The notes under the pieces were generated by a model, which saw only the letters and a program-made list of their open reading frames with translations, had not been told where the DNA came from and ran no database searches. The position numbers and the translations under genes were made by a program. From Prescottella soli (GTDB lineage Bacteria; Actinomycetota; Actinomycetes; Mycobacteriales; Mycobacteriaceae), in contig NZ_CP157276.1 in NCBI RefSeq assembly GCF_040024445.1, positions 4,588,001 to 4,652,000 of the forward strand: 64,000 nucleotides of DNA. The letters run 5' to 3'. Each line of letters opens with the position of its first letter. The stretch's first letter is position 1. Positions 33,407 to 42,333 of the stretch are shown here, piece after piece.

Positions 33407-34156
33407 ATGATGGACAAAGTCATTGCCACAGCGGCCGAGGCCGTCGCCGACATCCCGGACGGCGCGACCATCGCGGTCGGCGGATTCGGCCTGGTCGGGG
33501 TGCCCGAGATCCTCATAGGCGCGCTCCTCGACCAGGGCGCCACGGACCTCGAGACGGTGAGCAACAACTGCGGCACCGACGGCTTCGGGCTCGGTGTGCT
33601 GCTCGAGCAGGGCCGCATCCGACGCACCATCAGCTCGTACGTGGGCGACAACAAGGAATTCGCGCGGCAGTACCTGTCGGGCGAGCTCGAGGTGGAGTTG
33701 ACTCCGCAGGGCACGCTTGCCGAGCGGCTGCGCGCGGGCGGCGCCGGCATCCCGGCCTTCTTCACCCCGGCCGGCGTCGGCACACAGGTCGCCGAGGGTG
33801 GGCTGCCGCGTCGCTACGACGGCAGCGGCGGCGTCGCCGTCGCGAGCCCGGTCAAGGAGACTCGCGAGTTCGACGGCACGACGTACGTCATGGAGCGCGG
33901 CATCGCCGCCGACTACGCGCTCGTGCACGCGTGGAAGGGCGACCGCCACGGCAACCTCGTGTACCGGCGCAGCGCCCGCAACTTCAACCCGCCCGCCGCC
34001 GCGTCGGGGCGCATCACGATCGCGCAGGTCGAGCACCTCGTCGAGCCGGGCGAGCTGGATCCCGACCAGATCCACACCCCGGGCATCCACGTGCAGCGCG
34101 TCGTGCACGTGGGCAAGGTCACTGTCGGAATCGAGAAGCGAACGGTACGAGCATGA
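33407..34156 (+). CDS. pcaI: 3-oxoadipate CoA-transferase subunit A (PcaI)
   Basis: Alpha subunit that, with PcaJ, moves CoA from succinyl-CoA to 3-oxoadipate. 249 residues; [20 protein letters not shown] and [16 protein letters not shown] are typical of family I CoA-transferase A subunits. The ATG at 33407 is chosen over 33395 because the -10 hexamer TATGCT overlaps the latter. Divergent from pcaH and under shared operators. The stop overlaps pcaJ by 4 bp. Confidence 0.95.
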   Translation: MMDKVIATAAEAVADIPDGATIAVGGFGLVGVPEILIGALLDQGATDLETVSNNCGTDGFGLGVLLEQGRIRRTISSYVGDNKEFARQYLSGELEVELTPQGTLAERLRAGGAGIPAFFTPAGVGTQVAEGGLPRRYDGSGGVAVASPVKETREFDGTTYVMERGIAADYALVHAWKGDRHGNLVYRRSARNFNPPAAASGRITIAQVEHLVEPGELDPDQIHTPGIHVQRVVHVGKVTVGIEKRTVRA

Positions 34157-34800
34157 CTCAGGTTGTTGCACAGAAGCTGACGCGCGAGCAGATGGCCGCG
34201 CGGGTCGCACAGGAACTGTCCGACGGGCAGTACGTCAACCTCGGCATCGGCATGCCGACCCTCGTGCCGAACTACATCCCCGAGGACGTCACCGTCGTGC
34301 TGCACTCGGAGAACGGTGTGCTCGGGGTGGGCCCGTACCCCACCGAGGACGAGCTGGACCCCGAACTCATCAACGCCGGCAAGGAGACCATCACAGTCCT
34401 GCCCGGCGCGTCGTACTTCGACTCGTCGCAGTCCTTCGGGATGATCCGCGGCGGCCAGGTGGACGTCGCGGTGCTCGGCGCGATGCAGGTCAGCGCCAAG
34501 GGCGACCTCGCCAACTGGATGATCCCCGGCCACATGGTCAAGGGCATGGGCGGCGCGATGGACCTCGTCCACGGTGCGAAGCGGGTCATCGTGATGATGG
34601 AGCACGTCTCCAAGAAGGGCGAGCCCAAGATCCTCGACGAGTGCACGCTCCCGCTCACCGGCAGGGCCTGCGTGCAGCGGATCATCACCGACATGGCCGT
34701 GCTCGACGTCACCGACGAGGGCCTGCGCCTGGTCGAGACCGCGCCCGGCGTCAGCGTCGACGACGTGGTCGCGGCGACCGGCGCGACGCTGCTGCGTTGA
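34153..34800 (+). CDS. pcaJ: 3-oxoadipate CoA-transferase subunit B (PcaJ)
   Basis: Beta subunit of 215 residues carrying the catalytic Glu in [14 protein letters not shown] (thioester with CoA). [14 protein letters not shown] and [14 protein letters not shown] sequence ([20 protein letters not shown]) are typical. Translationally coupled to pcaI through ATGA. It provides the substrate for PcaF. A hairpin terminator overlapping the next convergent gene follows. Confidence 0.95.
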   Translation: MTQVVAQKLTREQMAARVAQELSDGQYVNLGIGMPTLVPNYIPEDVTVVLHSENGVLGVGPYPTEDELDPELINAGKETITVLPGASYFDSSQSFGMIRGGQVDVAVLGAMQVSAKGDLANWMIPGHMVKGMGGAMDLVHGAKRVIVMMEHVSKKGEPKILDECTLPLTGRACVQRIITDMAVLDVTDEGLRLVETAPGVSVDDVVAATGATLLR

Positions 34801-34816
34801 GCATGCCGGTCGGGCC

Positions 34817-34843
34817 GGCCGCCGCGCTCAGCGCGCGGCGGCC
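34817..34843. terminator. Hairpin between pcaJ and the NUDIX gene
   Basis: 11-base arms GGCCGCCGCGC (34817-34827) and complement (34833-34843), loop TCAGC. The loop holds the NUDIX gene's stop codon. It ends both convergent units and marks the edge of the aromatic block. Confidence 0.75.
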
Positions 34844-35385
34844 AGCCGGACCAGGTGGTCGATCGTGTCCTTCTCGGCGCCGTCGGGTAGATCGTCGACG
34901 GGGAACCAGCGCAGATCCTGGGACTCGTCGCTGATCACGATCGGCACCGTGGCCGCGGGTCCGGGCGCCCGCACCAGGAACCGCAGATCCAGATGCCGGG
35001 TCGGGACGCCGAGCGAACACGTGATCGGGTGCGTGTGCGCGGACAGCAGCCGCGGATCGATCCGCAGCCCCTCGATACCCGACTCCTCCCGCGCCTCCCG
35101 CAGGGCCGACGCGACGACGGTGTCGTCGCCCTCCTCGCAGTGCCCGCCCAGCTGGATCCACCGCCCTACCCGCGGATGCAGCGTCAGCAGCACGTGGTCG
35201 CCGCCCTCGTCGAGGACCAGCGACGACGCCGTGATGTGCCCGGGCGCATGCGAGCGCAGGCAGCCGTCGGGTGCCGAGTCGAGGAACGCGAGCATCGTGT
35301 GCCGCAGCGACTCCGCGTCCTCGGAGTCGCTGTCCCAGTTCGTCAGGGCCTCACGCGCCGACGCGTGCAGTGATCGTGCCGTCAT
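34828..35385 (-). CDS. NUDIX hydrolase
   Basis: Protein of 185 residues with the NUDIX box GGHCEEGDDTVVASALREAR followed by EESGIEG (GX5EX7REUXEEXGU pattern), preceded by a helical N-terminal part. Hydrolyses a nucleoside diphosphate linked to another group; substrate unknown. It starts one base after the fbiB stop on the same strand, so it is the third gene of an fbiA-fbiB-NUDIX unit. A link to F420 or deazaflavin precursor housekeeping is possible but only inferred from position. Confidence 0.9.
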   Translation of the reverse strand: MTARSLHASAREALTNWDSDSEDAESLRHTMLAFLDSAPDGCLRSHAPGHITASSLVLDEGGDHVLLTLHPRVGRWIQLGGHCEEGDDTVVASALREAREESGIEGLRIDPRLLSAHTHPITCSLGVPTRHLDLRFLVRAPGPAATVPIVISDESQDLRWFPVDDLPDGAEKDTIDHLVRLAAAR

Positions 35386-36732
35386 CTACAGCTCCAGCAG
35401 CGCGTCGCCCGGAACCCGTGGTTCACGGGGCGTCAGCGGTTCCGTGGGATGTCCGACGGCGATCGCGCCGAGCGGCTGCCAGTCCGCCGGCAGCGCCAGC
35501 TCGGCCCGGACCGTGTCGGCGGCGAAGATCGTCGACCCGATCCAGCAGCTCCCGATGCCGCGCGTGGCGAGCGAGACCAGCAGTCCCTGGACCGCGGCGC
35601 CGACCGCGACCGTGAACATCGTCGACTCGGCACGCGTGCGGCGCTCGTCCGGGTAGTCGTGCGCGCCGTCGGGCACGCAGAACGGGATCACGACCTCGGG
35701 CGCGCGGAAGAGAATGTCGCCGCGGGCAACTCGTCGCTCGATCCGCTCCTCGCTCATCCCGTCCGCCGCGAGGTCCGCGCGCCAACGGTCGCGCATGGCC
35801 TCGAGCAGGCGCTGGCGGACGTCGGGGGTGCGCAGCCACACGAACCGCACCGGGCGGGTGTGGTGCGGCGCCGGCGCGGTGAGTGCTTCGGCGATCGAGT
35901 CGCGCAGCGCGTCCGGGTCGACCGGTTCGTCGGCGAACTCGCGCACCGAGCGACGCAGCAGCAGCGCTTCGCGCCGGCCCACCTCGAACGACTCCGCGGT
36001 GCCGAGCCAGAACAGGTCCTCGGGACCACGACGGATCAGCTTGTCGGCACTCGACCCGTCGTCCTCGAGGTCGAACCCGCGGACCACGGCCACGGGCACC
36101 CCGCCGAGCTTGCCCTTGACGAGGTCGCCGGCGGCCGCGATCTCGTCCGCGACGGCGACCTCGGTCACGAACAGCTCGTTGCCCTGGCTGTCCACGGCGC
36201 CCGCATACGCGTGCAGGACCGGGATGCCCGCCGCGCCGATCGCCGCGTCGATCTGACCGATTCGCCACGCCCGGCCCATGGTGTCCGTCACGACGACCGC
36301 GACATCGATGCCGAGCCGAGACTTGATGTCCCCGCGCAACTTCCGCGCACTGCCGTCCGGATCCTCCGGCAGCAGAGCCAATTCGGAGCCGTCGACGTTC
36401 GATCCGTCGATCCCCGAGGCGGCCTGCACGATGCCGAGCTTGTTCTCGGTGATGAGGGTCCGTCCCTTGCGGGCCACCACCCGGACCGCCTCCTGGTCGA
36501 CCAGGAGGCGGCGGGCGGCGTCGCGCTCGTCGGGATCGGTCGGGGACTGCACGATCCGCCCCTCCACTTTCGAGAACACCTTGCTGGTGACGACCAGCAC
36601 GTCGCCGTCGGTGAGCCACGGCGCGGCGTTGACGATCGCGGCGGCGAGGTCGTCACCCGGCCGGAACTCGGGCAGGCCCGGAACGGGCAGGATCTCGATG
36701 GACCGTCCGGCACCGTGGTCGCGCACGCTCAC
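35386..36732 (-). CDS. fbiB: Coenzyme F420:L-glutamate ligase / dehydro-F420-0 reductase (FbiB)
   Basis: Two-domain F420 enzyme of 448 residues, the same size recalled for the mycobacterial protein. The N-terminal CofE-like ligase domain (1 to about 245; [37 protein letters not shown]) adds gamma-linked glutamates. The C-terminal nitroreductase-like FMN domain (about 255-448; [29 protein letters not shown]) reduces dehydro-F420-0. GTG at 36732 overlaps the fbiA stop (GTGA), giving coupling. Confidence 0.95.
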   Translation of the reverse strand: MSVRDHGAGRSIEILPVPGLPEFRPGDDLAAAIVNAAPWLTDGDVLVVTSKVFSKVEGRIVQSPTDPDERDAARRLLVDQEAVRVVARKGRTLITENKLGIVQAASGIDGSNVDGSELALLPEDPDGSARKLRGDIKSRLGIDVAVVVTDTMGRAWRIGQIDAAIGAAGIPVLHAYAGAVDSQGNELFVTEVAVADEIAAAGDLVKGKLGGVPVAVVRGFDLEDDGSSADKLIRRGPEDLFWLGTAESFEVGRREALLLRRSVREFADEPVDPDALRDSIAEALTAPAPHHTRPVRFVWLRTPDVRQRLLEAMRDRWRADLAADGMSEERIERRVARGDILFRAPEVVIPFCVPDGAHDYPDERRTRAESTMFTVAVGAAVQGLLVSLATRGIGSCWIGSTIFAADTVRAELALPADWQPLGAIAVGHPTEPLTPREPRVPGDALLEL

Positions 36733-37754
36733 AAGCTCACTCCGGCGACATCGAATGCGGCGCGGACCATCTCGGCGGTGGCCTCGGGATCGGTCATCAG
36801 CAGCGGCACGCTGCGGACCTCGACGCCCGGGACGTCGGCCTCGTCGGTCGAGTGGACGAGCCAGCCGTCGAGGATGCCGGTGCCGGACCGTGCACCGTAG
36901 TGGCGGCCGATCGCCTCCGCGGACGTCTCGACGCCGATCACCTCGAGGCATTCGTCGGCCATGCCGCGCAACGGCTTTCCGCCGATGATGGGGGACAGGC
37001 CCACGATCTTCGCCTTGGTGGTCCGCAGTGCGCCGCGGATACCGGGGACCGCGAGGATCGCTCCGATGCTGACGACCGGATTCGACGGTGCCAGTAGGAC
37101 GATGTCGGCGGACTCGATCGCCTCGAGCACTCCCGGCGCCGGCTTCGCCTGCTCCGCACCGATGTACGCGAAGCTGTGCGTCGGGATCTGTGCCCGGTAG
37201 CGGACCCACCACTCCTGGAAGTGGATCGCCTTCTGCTGTTCCCCCGAGGAATCGGTGTCGCTGTCGGGGTCGGTGACGACGACGTGGGTCTCGCTGCGGT
37301 CGTCGGTCACCGGAAGCAGTGCGACACCGGGCTTCCAGCGATTGCACAGCGCCTCGGTGACGGCCGAGAGTGGGTATCCCGCGCGCAGCATCTGGCTGCG
37401 GATCAGGTGCGTCGCGATGTCGCGGTCGCCGAGTCCGAACCAGTCGGGCTGGGCGCCGTACGCCGCGAGTTCCTCTTTGGCATTCCAGGTTTCGCCGATG
37501 TGACCCCAACCGCGCTCCGGGTCGATCCCCCCACCCAGGGTGTACATGCAGGTGTCGAGGTCCGGGCAGATGCGCAGGCCGTGCATCCACACGTCGTCGC
37601 CGACGTTGACGACGGCGGTGATCCGATGGTCGGTCTCCGCGGGGGAATTCGGGTCCCCGGGGATGCCGTCTCCGGTCGTGCCGCCTAGCAGACTTCGAAC
37701 TCCCTGGAGGAAACGGGCCCCTCCGACGCCGCCAACCAATACAGTCACATTCAC
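36729..37754 (-). CDS. fbiA: Phosphoenolpyruvyl/2-phospholactate transferase (FbiA)
   Basis: Joins activated PEP (or lactate) to Fo to make (dehydro-)F420-0. 341 residues with N-terminal [37 protein letters not shown] and [23 protein letters not shown] at 37754 (VNVTVL) aligns with the mycobacterial start and follows a TAGGCT -10 hexamer by 7 nt; longer readings lack support. Operon fbiA-fbiB-NUDIX. Confidence 0.95.
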   Translation of the reverse strand: MNVTVLVGGVGGARFLQGVRSLLGGTTGDGIPGDPNSPAETDHRITAVVNVGDDVWMHGLRICPDLDTCMYTLGGGIDPERGWGHIGETWNAKEELAAYGAQPDWFGLGDRDIATHLIRSQMLRAGYPLSAVTEALCNRWKPGVALLPVTDDRSETHVVVTDPDSDTDSSGEQQKAIHFQEWWVRYRAQIPTHSFAYIGAEQAKPAPGVLEAIESADIVLLAPSNPVVSIGAILAVPGIRGALRTTKAKIVGLSPIIGGKPLRGMADECLEVIGVETSAEAIGRHYGARSGTGILDGWLVHSTDEADVPGVEVRSVPLLMTDPEATAEMVRAAFDVAGVSL

Positions 37755-37761
37755 AACTCGA

Positions 37762-37767
37762 AGCCTA
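37762..37767 (-). promoter_or_regulatory. -10 hexamer TAGGCT before fbiA
   Basis: On the minus strand TAGGCT ends 7 nt before the GTG at 37754: leaderless promoter for the F420 operon. Confidence 0.5.
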
Positions 37768-37839
37768 TGCGGTGGTGTCGCATGCCACTCGGCGCAGTCT
37801 CTTCGGCCGAGTTGTACCACGCTGCTCGGGGGGTGTGGG

Positions 37840-37968
37840 ATGGTAGACGACTTTCCGTTTCAGCTTGACCCGACACGCCAGGGCATGTCTAATCACATGT
37901 ATGTCATTCCAGGTTCGAGGGGCGAGTTCACTTGGAGCGACCCTCGGCTCGATCGATCGTTCGAGTGA
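37840..37968 (+). CDS. Possible 42-residue upstream ORF in the whiB2 leader
   Basis: ATG at 37840 to TGA at 37968. The predicted peptide (MVDDFPFQLDPTRQG, then SNHMYVIPGSRGEF) is neither strongly biased nor repetitive. It precedes whiB2 by 92 bp on the same strand. It may be a leader peptide of a long whiB2 mRNA, or a chance ORF; only a poor GGGGGTG-type binding site is present. Confidence 0.25.
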   Translation: MVDDFPFQLDPTRQGMSNHMYVIPGSRGEFTWSDPRLDRSFE

Positions 37969-38060
37969 GAGCCAGGACGGTTGTCGGGGTGGGAGCGGCA
38001 GAACGCGATTCGAGAAGAATTCACATTTTCTGCGCTAAATACATGTGAGGAGGCGGAGCG

Positions 38061-38453
38061 ATGATGCCCTACCAGCACTACGAGTTCGAAACTCCTCTGA
38101 GCGTGGTCGGCGACGTACCGACCGATTCTGATGCGGGTGCAACGGGAGGCGCCGGCTACGAAGACTACGAGCTCGGGGTCACGGTTCCCCAGCTGAGTCT
38201 GATTCCAGGTTTCGACGCGATGTTCGAGGCCGACGAGGAGCAATGGCAGGACCGCGCGCTGTGCGCGCAGACCGACCCCGAGGCCTTCTTCCCGGAGAAG
38301 GGCGGGTCCACTCGCGAGGCCAAGCGCATCTGCATGGGCTGCGAGGTCCGAGGAGAATGCCTCGAGTACGCACTCTCGAACGACGAGCGATTCGGCATCT
38401 GGGGTGGGCTCTCCGAGCGTGAGCGCCGGCGCCTCAAGCGCGGAATCATCTGA
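38061..38453 (+). CDS. whiB2: WhiB-family iron-sulfur regulator WhiB2 (WhmD)
   Basis: [4Fe-4S] transcription factor needed for septation and cell division in relatives. 130 residues: a long acidic N-terminal extension (1-60), the cluster cysteines C68, C91, C94 and C100, the turn GIWGG at 112-116 and a basic tail (ERRRLKRG) for DNA contact. ATG at 38061 follows GAGGAGGCGGAG closely; ATG at 38064 is equally possible. The position between fbiA and the Rv3259-like gene supports WhiB2 over other WhiB paralogues. Confidence 0.95.
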   Translation: MMPYQHYEFETPLSVVGDVPTDSDAGATGGAGYEDYELGVTVPQLSLIPGFDAMFEADEEQWQDRALCAQTDPEAFFPEKGGSTREAKRICMGCEVRGECLEYALSNDERFGIWGGLSERERRRLKRGII

Positions 38454-38470
38454 CGGACGCCAGGCGTCCG
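38454..38470. terminator. Short hairpin between whiB2 and the convergent gene
   Basis: Perfect 7-base arms CGGACGC/GCGTCCG with loop CAG starting at the whiB2 stop. Weak but well placed for convergent termination. Confidence 0.5.
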
Positions 38471-38476
38471 CAGGTA

Positions 38477-38968
38477 CTAGTCGTCGGCCCCGGGTAGATC
38501 GGGGTCGATCACCTCGGGGTCGACCCCGAGATATGTCGACACCTGTTCGACGAGCACGTCGTGGACGAGGTCCTCGAGATCGTGAGGGTCCTTGGCGCGC
38601 AACTCGATTGGGCGACGGAACAACACGATGCGCGCCCGTGTCGCGGTCCCGTGGCGATCGATGCCGGCCGGGATCAGTCGCGACAGCGGGACCGGTCCGT
38701 CGGCGACCACTTCCGGCGGCCAGTTCACCGAGTCCGGGTCGATGGCCCGGATCCGGGGAACGTCGTCGACCGCGATGTCGAGTTTCGTCAGGCGGTCGTG
38801 CCAGCGCGCGTCGATCGGTTCGAACGCGCCCAGAACCAGGTGATCGAACTTCTCTGCGCGTGTCCGTGCCGCCGGCAGGTCCGGCGGGAAGAGCGGGCCG
38901 CGGATGCCCCGGCCTCGCCGCGCGACCGATCGTGATGTCAGCGGGCGGGGACGACGAGATCTGGCCAT
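38477..38968 (-). CDS. Metallopeptidase-family protein lacking HExxH (Rv3259-like)
   Basis: Protein of 163 residues with a basic N-terminus, a region RAEKFDHLVLGAFEPIDARW typical of the small zincin-like metallopeptidase family, and a C-terminal segment DLEDLVHDVLVEQVSTYLGV where the family's HExxH would sit. Only one His and no HExxH are present, so zinc peptidase activity is doubtful. ATG at 38968 is chosen for the Arg-rich start (MARSRRPRPL). It converges with whiB2 and diverges from the DUF3499 gene, as recalled for mycobacteria. Confidence 0.8.
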   Translation of the reverse strand: MARSRRPRPLTSRSVARRGRGIRGPLFPPDLPAARTRAEKFDHLVLGAFEPIDARWHDRLTKLDIAVDDVPRIRAIDPDSVNWPPEVVADGPVPLSRLIPAGIDRHGTATRARIVLFRRPIELRAKDPHDLEDLVHDVLVEQVSTYLGVDPEVIDPDLPGADD

Positions 38969-39113
38969 GTAGGGGACATTACAGCGGCTGTCCAACACCG
39001 CCGCCGTGTCACCGGTCCCGTCGGCTCGGGCGCATTCTCATCCACCGTTCGGACGCCGTGTATCGGTGTGTCCGAGTAGGTCAACTCGAAAGTTGGGGCT
39101 AGTCTCCTTGCTT

Positions 39114-39512
39114 GTGAGATCACTGCGTCGATGCTGCCGACCTGGGTGCAAGAACCCTGCTGTCGCCACCTTGACGTACGTCTATTCGGATTCCACCGCC
39201 GTCGTCGGCCCCCTGGCCACAGTCGCGGAGCCGCATTCGTGGGACCTGTGCGAGACCCACGCCTCGCGGATCACCGCTCCCAAGGGCTGGGAACTCGTGC
39301 GCTACGAGGGCGGATTCTCGTCGAGCACGCCCGACGAGGACGATCTCACCGCGCTCGCCGAGGCCGTCCGCGAGGCGGGACTGGGCGAGCGCCCCCGCAC
39401 CGATTCCGCTTCCTCCGAGTCACGGCCCGGTGCGGTATCGCCGTCGGCTCCGCCCACCGCGCGCACCGGTCGTCGCGGTCACCTCCGGGTCCTGCCCGAT
39501 CCCGCGAACTGA
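39114..39512 (+). CDS. DUF3499 family protein
   Basis: Conserved actinobacterial protein of 132 residues with an N-terminal CCRPGCKNPAVATLTYVY that looks like half of a zinc ribbon, completed by WDLCETHASR (CxxxH). The C-terminal half is Ser/Pro/Arg-rich and disordered. Function unknown. GTG at 39114 is preferred: TAGTCT lies 8 nt upstream, and the family begins just before the Cys motif; the longer start at 39006 adds unrelated sequence. Precedes manB. Confidence 0.85.
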   Translation: MRSLRRCCRPGCKNPAVATLTYVYSDSTAVVGPLATVAEPHSWDLCETHASRITAPKGWELVRYEGGFSSSTPDEDDLTALAEAVREAGLGERPRTDSASSESRPGAVSPSAPPTARTGRRGHLRVLPDPAN

Positions 39513-39731
39513 GCGGTTCGTACTTCCCCGTGCCCTGACCGGGTGCGCCTCGTCGGCGTTCCCGCCCTGCTCGAGCGCGGTTCACAGAACCCGACAATTC
39601 GCTCAGGAAGCGCAGTCGGGGCACTCCCCACTAGGCTCGGTGGAGCGACTCGGTCGGGCAACCGGCCGAGTCGACCAATCGGTGGGACGAACAACGTCTG
39701 TCGCATCAACGAACAGCAGGAGAAACCAGCA

Positions 39732-41114
39732 GTGGCTCGATCCGTCGAATCCGTGAATGCCGTGATCAAGGCTTACGACGTGCGTGGTGTCGTGGGCGAA
39801 CAGATCGATGCCGACTTCGTCCGCGACGTGGGCGCGTCGTTCGCCCGGCTGGTGCGGGACGAGCAGACCGGTGGCGAGCGTGTGACGCGGATCGCGATCG
39901 GCCACGACATGCGCGACTCGTCACCCGAGCTGTCGCGTGCCTTCGCGGAGGGCGTGACCGCGCAGGGCCTCGACGTCGTCCACATCGGCCTGGCCTCCAC
40001 CGACCAGCTGTACTTCGCGTCGGGAGTGCTCGACTGCCCGGGTGCGATGTTCACTGCGAGCCACAACCCCGCCAAGTACAACGGCATCAAGCTCTGCCGG
40101 GCCGGCGCCAAGCCCGTCGGTCAGGACACCGGCCTCGCCGTGATCGCCCGCGAGGTGGCCGAAGGCGTCCCCGCGTACGACGGCCCGGCCGGGACCGTCG
40201 GCGAGGACGACGTGCTCGAGCAGTACGCGAGCTTCGTGCGCGGGCTGGTGAACCTGGCCGAACTGCGGCCGCTGAAGGTCGCCGTCGACGCCGGCAACGG
40301 CATGGGCGGACACACCGTGCCGGCCGTGTTCGGCCCGATGCCGGTGACCGTCCTGCCGCTGTACTTCGAGCTCGACGGCAGCTTCCCGAACCACGAGGCG
40401 AACCCGCTGGATCCGGCCAACCTGGTGGACCTGCAGAACTACGTGCGCGAGACCGGCGCCGACATCGGCCTGGCCTTCGACGGTGACGCCGACCGCTGCT
40501 TCGTCGTCGACGAGAAGGGCAACCCGGTGTCGCCGTCGGCGGTGACCGCGCTCGTCGCGGACCGTGAGCTGGCGAAGGAGCCGGGCGGCACGATCATCCA
40601 CAACCTGATCACGTCCCGTTTCGTCCCCGAACTGGTCGAGAAGCTCGGCGGCACCGCGGTGCGCACCCGTGTCGGCCACTCGTTCATCAAGCAGCAGATG
40701 GCCGAGACCGGCGCGGTGTTCGGCGGCGAGCACTCCGCGCACTACTACTTCCGGGACTTCTGGGGTGCCGACTCGGGCATGCTCGCGGCGCTGCACGTGC
40801 TCGCGGCGCTCGGCGAGCAGGACCGCCCGCTGTCGGCGCTGATGGAATCGTACGAGGGCTACGCGGCGTCCGGCGAGATCAACTCGACCGTCGCCGATGC
40901 TGCCGAGCGCACGGCCGCGGTGGTCGATCTCTTCGCGGATCGGGCGGTGTCCGTCGACCGCCTCGACGGCGTCACCGTCGATCTGGCGGACGGCGCGTGG
41001 TTCAACCTGCGCGCGTCCAACACCGAGCCCCTGCTGCGGCTGAACGTCGAGGCGCGCACGCCGGCGGACGTCGACGCGCTCGTCGTCGAGATCCTCGCAG
41101 CTGTCCGCGCCTAG
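39732..41114 (+). CDS. manB: Phosphomannomutase/phosphoglucomutase (ManB)
   Basis: Interconverts mannose-6-P and mannose-1-P (and probably glucose phosphates) for GDP-mannose supply. 460 residues: phosphoserine loop TASHNP with S110, metal loop FDGDADR, sugar-binding GEHSAHYYF and the phosphate-binding RASNTEPLLRLN. GTG at 39732 follows AGGAG by 9 nt; the earlier ATG at 39543 would add 63 unlikely residues. First of the run manB - SIS protein - manA. Confidence 0.94.
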   Translation: MARSVESVNAVIKAYDVRGVVGEQIDADFVRDVGASFARLVRDEQTGGERVTRIAIGHDMRDSSPELSRAFAEGVTAQGLDVVHIGLASTDQLYFASGVLDCPGAMFTASHNPAKYNGIKLCRAGAKPVGQDTGLAVIAREVAEGVPAYDGPAGTVGEDDVLEQYASFVRGLVNLAELRPLKVAVDAGNGMGGHTVPAVFGPMPVTVLPLYFELDGSFPNHEANPLDPANLVDLQNYVRETGADIGLAFDGDADRCFVVDEKGNPVSPSAVTALVADRELAKEPGGTIIHNLITSRFVPELVEKLGGTAVRTRVGHSFIKQQMAETGAVFGGEHSAHYYFRDFWGADSGMLAALHVLAALGEQDRPLSALMESYEGYAASGEINSTVADAAERTAAVVDLFADRAVSVDRLDGVTVDLADGAWFNLRASNTEPLLRLNVEARTPADVDALVVEILAAVRA

Positions 41115-41193
41115 TCGGTGAATTGCTGGGATACTCGAGTCACCTGAACTCGTCGGGGGGACAGGGAGTGGGAGAAAGGGAGGTGTGTCCGTC

Positions 41194-42333
41194 ATGACAG
41201 CTCCGTCGTCTCTGCTCGATCTCGATGACGTCGATGCACTGCTGGCCGCGGACGTCGACGGCTCGCTCCGATTCGCGGCGCTCGGTGGCGCGCAGATTCG
41301 CGCCACCCAGGCAGCTGTGGAGGAGGACGGCTTCGCGCGCCTGCAGGGTCTGCAACCGCGCAGCGTGGTGCTCGTCACCGGTGAAGGCCCGGCCTCCCGC
41401 GCCGCCGAACTGGTCACTGCTGCGGTCGGTAGCCGGATCGGCATTCCCTTGGTCGAAAGCGGGGACACCCCGCTGTGGGTCGGGCCTCTGGACGTCGTGG
41501 TGGTGGCCGGCGACGACGCCGGTGACCCGCGGCTGGTCGAGTCCGTCGACCGTGCGCTGCGGCGCGGCGCGGAGGTAGTGGTCGCCGCCCCCGACGAGGG
41601 CCCGTTGCGGGCCGCGGGCGCGGGTCGCGCAACGGTACTCCCGCCACGCGTGGCGGTTCCCCACCATCACGGTCTGCTGCGGTACCTCGCGGCCTTCCTC
41701 GCGGTCCTGACCGCGATCGACGCCGAGCGTGCGGCGAAGGTGTGCCCCGACCTGGGGCGTCTCGCGGATGCTCTGGACGACGAGGCGTTGCGCGACCACC
41801 CCCGCAACGAGGTCTTCCACAACCCCGCAAAGTCGCTTGCGGCGCGGATGCAGGGCCGACGCGTCGTCCTCGCCGGTGACACTCGAGTGACCACGCACCT
41901 GGCACGGCACGGCAGCGAGATCCTGCTGCGGTGCGGCGCCGCCGTCACCGCCGCCGCGGACCTGCCGGGGGTTCTCTCCGGTGTGCAGCGCTTCGGCTCG
42001 TCGGCCACCGCGATGCCGCCCGGGTACGACCCGCTCTTCCACGACGAGCAGCTCGACGGCCCGGTGCCCGGCATGCCGCTGCGCGTGTTCGTCTTGTCCG
42101 CGGAGGCGGACCGGCCTGTCGTCGATCGCAGGGTCGCGGTGCTGCCCGACGCCGACGTCGTCGTCGCGGCATCGGAGCAGGCGGAACCGTCGAGTCCGCC
42201 TGGTCCGCCCGGATCTGCGGGCCCGTCGCCGGCGGTTCCGGCCGCCACGCGCACGGAGATCGAGCAGATTGCAGTTCTCGTCGGCCGCCTCGAGATGAGC
42301 GCGGCATACCTACGTTTGATCGGTGGTAACTAG
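41194..42333 (+). CDS. SIS-domain protein (phosphosugar isomerase-like, Rv3256c-like)
   Basis: Protein of 379 residues of the actinobacterial family encoded between manB and manA. An N-terminal sugar isomerase-like Rossmann part (VVLVTGEGPASRAAELV, PLDVVVVAGDDAGD) and a C-terminal half ending EIEQIAVLVGRLEMSAAYLRL, the usual tail of the bifunctional phosphoglucose/phosphomannose isomerase C-terminal family. Catalytic ability is unproven. ATG at 41194 has GGGAGG 10 nt upstream; GTG at 41185 would lie too close. The stop TAG shares a base with the manA GTG. Confidence 0.85.
   Translation: MTAPSSLLDLDDVDALLAADVDGSLRFAALGGAQIRATQAAVEEDGFARLQGLQPRSVVLVTGEGPASRAAELVTAAVGSRIGIPLVESGDTPLWVGPLDVVVVAGDDAGDPRLVESVDRALRRGAEVVVAAPDEGPLRAAGAGRATVLPPRVAVPHHHGLLRYLAAFLAVLTAIDAERAAKVCPDLGRLADALDDEALRDHPRNEVFHNPAKSLAARMQGRRVVLAGDTRVTTHLARHGSEILLRCGAAVTAAADLPGVLSGVQRFGSSATAMPPGYDPLFHDEQLDGPVPGMPLRVFVLSAEADRPVVDRRVAVLPDADVVVAASEQAEPSSPPGPPGSAGPSPAVPAATRTEIEQIAVLVGRLEMSAAYLRLIGGN

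Larger units (their letters stand above)
37755..38060. other. 306-bp divergent region between fbiA and whiB2
   Basis: Contains the fbiA -10 hexamer at one end and the GAGGAGGCGGAG ribosome-binding region of whiB2 at the other. In between lie a possible 42-codon reading frame (37840-37968) and an AT-richer stretch around 38010-38045 that probably holds a whiB2 promoter. No strong hairpin was seen. Confidence 0.5.
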
